This document shows, piece by piece, positions 62,001-64,000 of a DNA stretch of 64,000 nucleotides (its first letter is position 1; each line of letters starts with the position of its first letter). Position numbers and translations under genes: made by a program. The notes beneath the pieces were generated by a model that searched no databases, had not been told where the DNA came from, and was given only the letters and a program-made list of their open reading frames with translations. The stretch comes from Bradyrhizobium sp. CSS354 (GTDB lineage Bacteria; Pseudomonadota; Alphaproteobacteria; Rhizobiales; Xanthobacteraceae): contig NZ_JAACFU010000001.1 of NCBI RefSeq assembly GCF_029051725.1, positions 124,001 to 188,000 of the forward strand. Reading direction: 5' to 3'.

Positions 62001-63217
62001 TCCAGGGCGAGCCGTCGCAACACACTCCTGCCCGCCACAGCCCCCGTCGCAAACGAAGCCTGGAGCAAATAGCCACCGGTCGGCGCCTCCCAGTCCAGCA
62101 TCTCACCGGCTGCGAACACGCCCGGCAGCTTGCGGATCATGAAGTCGGTGTCGAGCTCGTCGAACGAAATCCCGCCGGCGCTGGAGATCGCGCGCGCGAT
62201 CGGCGCGACGCCCATGAGCTTGACCGGCACGGCGTTGATGAGCTCCGCCAATTGTTCAGCCGACATTGCCGACAACGAGTGGCCAGCACCGATGGCGGCT
62301 TCCTGCAACAGCCCGCCCGCGACCGGAGACAGCTGCGCAGCCTTGCGCAGGAAGTTGGAGAATGATTGCTTGCCGCGCGGGACGGATAGGCGCTTGACGA
62401 GCTCGCCATGATCGACATCCGGGCGCAAGGCGACGTGCAGGACCGCTTCGCCGTTCGCCGCGATGGCGTCGCGCAGTTCGGCCGACAACGCATAGATCGC
62501 CCCGCCCTCGATCCCGGTGCTTGTGATCATGGCCTCACCACGCGCGCGGTGCGGACTGAAGGACAGCGTAATACCCTTGAGCGGCTCGCCTTCGAAGCGC
62601 GTGCGGAAGATTTCGGACCATGTGACGGTGAAGCCGCAGTTCGCCGGCCGCAGCGGCGAGATCGCAATGCCTTTGTCCGCCAGGATCGCGGTCCAACTGC
62701 CATCGGAGCCTAGTCGCGGCCAGCTTGCGCCGCCGAGCGCAAGCACCGTAGCGTCCGCGGCGACGGTGGCGCCGCCGCCGGGTGCGCCAAAGACCAGTCG
62801 TCCCTCCCCGTCCCAGCCAATCCAGCGCTGGCGAAAGGCAAAGCGCACGCCGGCAGCATCGAGGCGTCGCAGCCAGGCCCGCAGCAAGGGCGAGGCCTTG
62901 AACGCTTTCGGAAACACACGGCCGCTGGAGCCGACAAAAGTCGGCTCGCCCAGCGCCTCGCTCCAGGCGCGCAGCGCGTCGGGCGGATAGGCGTCGATCG
63001 CCGCTGTTAGCTTCGGCGCCGCCTCACGATAGCGCGCCAAAAACTGCGGCAGCGGCTCGCTGTGGGTGAGATTGAGTCCGCCGCGGCCGGCCATCAGGAA
63101 TTTGCGGCCTGCGGACGGCATCGCGTCGTAGACGGTGACGCGAGCACCGCCCTGCACGAGCACCTCCGCCGCCATCAGCCCGGCAGGGCCGGCGCCGATG
63201 ACGGCGACGGCTGTCAG
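61991..63217 (-). CDS. HI0933/BaiN-like flavoprotein (TIGR03862 type)
   Basis: The protein needs the FAD motif AVIGAGPAGLMAAEVLVQGG, whose first glycines lie upstream of the first ATG (63175). The only fitting start is a CTG at 63217, seven bases after GGAG and overlapping the stop of the upstream SDR gene (CTGA); this gives 408 residues. Further motifs are SAGRKFLMAGRGGLNLTHSE and a C-terminal PGVFAAGEMLDWEAPTGGY. These are NAD(P)/FAD oxidoreductases of uncertain substrate. The stop codon is supplied by a repeat. Confidence 0.85.
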   Translation of the reverse strand: MTAVAVIGAGPAGLMAAEVLVQGGARVTVYDAMPSAGRKFLMAGRGGLNLTHSEPLPQFLARYREAAPKLTAAIDAYPPDALRAWSEALGEPTFVGSSGRVFPKAFKASPLLRAWLRRLDAAGVRFAFRQRWIGWDGEGRLVFGAPGGGATVAADATVLALGGASWPRLGSDGSWTAILADKGIAISPLRPANCGFTVTWSEIFRTRFEGEPLKGITLSFSPHRARGEAMITSTGIEGGAIYALSAELRDAIAANGEAVLHVALRPDVDHGELVKRLSVPRGKQSFSNFLRKAAQLSPVAGGLLQEAAIGAGHSLSAMSAEQLAELINAVPVKLMGVAPIARAISSAGGISFDELDTDFMIRKLPGVFAAGEMLDWEAPTGGYLLQASFATGAVAGRSVLRRLALEDG

Positions 63218-64000
63218 AGTTTAACTCCGGCACGCGCCGCCGCCTGCGCCACATACTTCTGCGTCTGCTCGAAAGCCCCCTGCAGCGCCTTCGCCTTCGA
63301 CATGTCGCTGATCTCGGCGAAATGCGCCGCGATCGCGTCCGGGGTCCACTCGGACTCCGGCAGGTTGATGCCTTCGCTCTCGACGATCTTGATCACCGCG
63401 AACGAGCCGGCACCGGCGCCCATGATGGTGCGGGTCGGCGCGTCCTCGCTCAGCATGTACTCGACCGCGGGCGTGATCGCGTTCGGCTTCATCAACTGCA
63501 GCGCCTGCGGCGGCAGCAGCTCTTCCGTCATGCGGGTTGCCGCAGTTGGCGAGATGATGTTGACGCGGATGTCGGACTTGCGGCCCTCCTCCGCCAGCAC
63601 GTTCATCAGGCCAACCATGCCGGACTTGGCCGCTCCATAATTGGCTTGGCCGAAATTGCCGTAGAGGCCGGAGGACGACGTCGTCAGCACGATACGGCCG
63701 TAGTTGCGATCGCGCATGCCGGCCCAGGCCGCCTTGCAGCAATAGAAGGTGCCGACGAGGTGTACGTCGAGCACCTTCTGAAAATCGGCCGCTTCCATCT
63801 TGCCGAACGACTTGTCGCGCAAAATGCCGGCATTGGCACACAAGAGGTCCACGCTGCCCCACTCCTTGGTGGCGCGCTCGACCATCGCGGTGACTTGCTC
63901 GAAATTGGAGACGTCGGCGCCGTCGGCCATCGCGGTGCCGCCGGCCTTGCGGATCTCCTCGACGACGGTCTCCGCAGGCGACAGCGAGCCGCCAGTGCCG
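63214..64000 (-). CDS. SDR family oxidoreductase (5' end cut by window)
   Basis: The window holds about 262 residues of a short-chain dehydrogenase, cut off before the cofactor motif at the right edge. LCANAGILRDKSFGKM is the NAG region, TTSSSGLYGNFGQANYGAAKSG holds the active-site Ser and YGAAK, and a C-terminal extension of about 70 residues (AGAGSFAVIKIVESEGINLPESEWTP) is longer than usual, as in the MFE-2/hydroxyacyl-CoA dehydrogenase group. It is coupled to the downstream flavoprotein gene. Confidence 0.87.
   Translation of the reverse strand, partial: GTGGSLSPAETVVEEIRKAGGTAMADGADVSNFEQVTAMVERATKEWGSVDLLCANAGILRDKSFGKMEAADFQKVLDVHLVGTFYCCKAAWAGMRDRNYGRIVLTTSSSGLYGNFGQANYGAAKSGMVGLMNVLAEEGRKSDIRVNIISPTAATRMTEELLPPQALQLMKPNAITPAVEYMLSEDAPTRTIMGAGAGSFAVIKIVESEGINLPESEWTPDAIAAHFAEISDMSKAKALQGAFEQTQKYVAQAAARAGVKL

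Overview
The window is GC-rich chromosomal DNA of an alphaproteobacterium, most likely Bradyrhizobium or a close relative in the Nitrobacteraceae. This is inferred from gene content and protein style: a complete branched-chain amino acid type ABC operon, many small stress and detoxification enzymes, the prfC/guaA/guaB/rlmE/ppx housekeeping set, and several families of short palindromic intergenic repeats. There is no rRNA, tRNA, CRISPR array, transposase or integrase that I can see.

Left part (1-16 kb): a truncated YfgM-like TPR protein, an acyl-CoA synthetase-like enzyme, an NnrU-like membrane protein, prfC, a guanidine exporter gene (gdx/sugE) behind what reads as a complete guanidine-II riboswitch, the DUF47-pit phosphate uptake pair behind a Pho-box-like site, the livGFKHM-type ABC operon, and a run of single genes (PAS_5-like, Spx/ArsC-like, CsaA-like, GST, DUF429, AhpD-like). 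Next (16-32 kb) come a small sigma factor coupled to a membrane protein, two serine hydrolases, a Lin0512-GNAT pair, a ThDP enzyme, a MarR-GNAT fusion with a probable leaderless promoter, an MFS transporter, a TetR gene and a DUF308-like gene sharing one operator, a peptide-deformylase-like protein lacking metal ligands, an ArsR-AHSA1 pair with an AT-rich operator, and a scar holding the tails of two lost genes.

Middle part (32-41 kb): the most accessory stretch. It holds a stand-alone HNH protein of lower GC, a LysR regulator divergent from a five-gene oxidoreductase/methyltransferase operon (one gene frameshifted), and, directly downstream of guaA, a lower-GC cassette encoding a DUF4365 PD-(D/E)XK-like protein and a protein with a HEPN RX4H motif, followed by two small coupled ORFs. 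This cassette is the best candidate in the window for a poorly described system, possibly in defence.

Right part (41-64 kb): guaA, a cold-shock gene with its own promoter, long leader and terminator, an RsmB-type methyltransferase, MAPEG and metallophosphoesterase genes, an MDR oxidoreductase, guaB, a DHA2-type MFS exporter, the ppx/gppA-rlmE pair, an orphan CoxL-like molybdoenzyme large subunit, a hotdog-fold dehydratase-like protein, a DUF188 protein, an ABC-F ATPase, a D-threonine aldolase-like enzyme, and an SDR-flavoprotein pair in which the flavoprotein appears to start at CTG. Both window edges cut genes (a TPR protein on the left, an SDR on the right).
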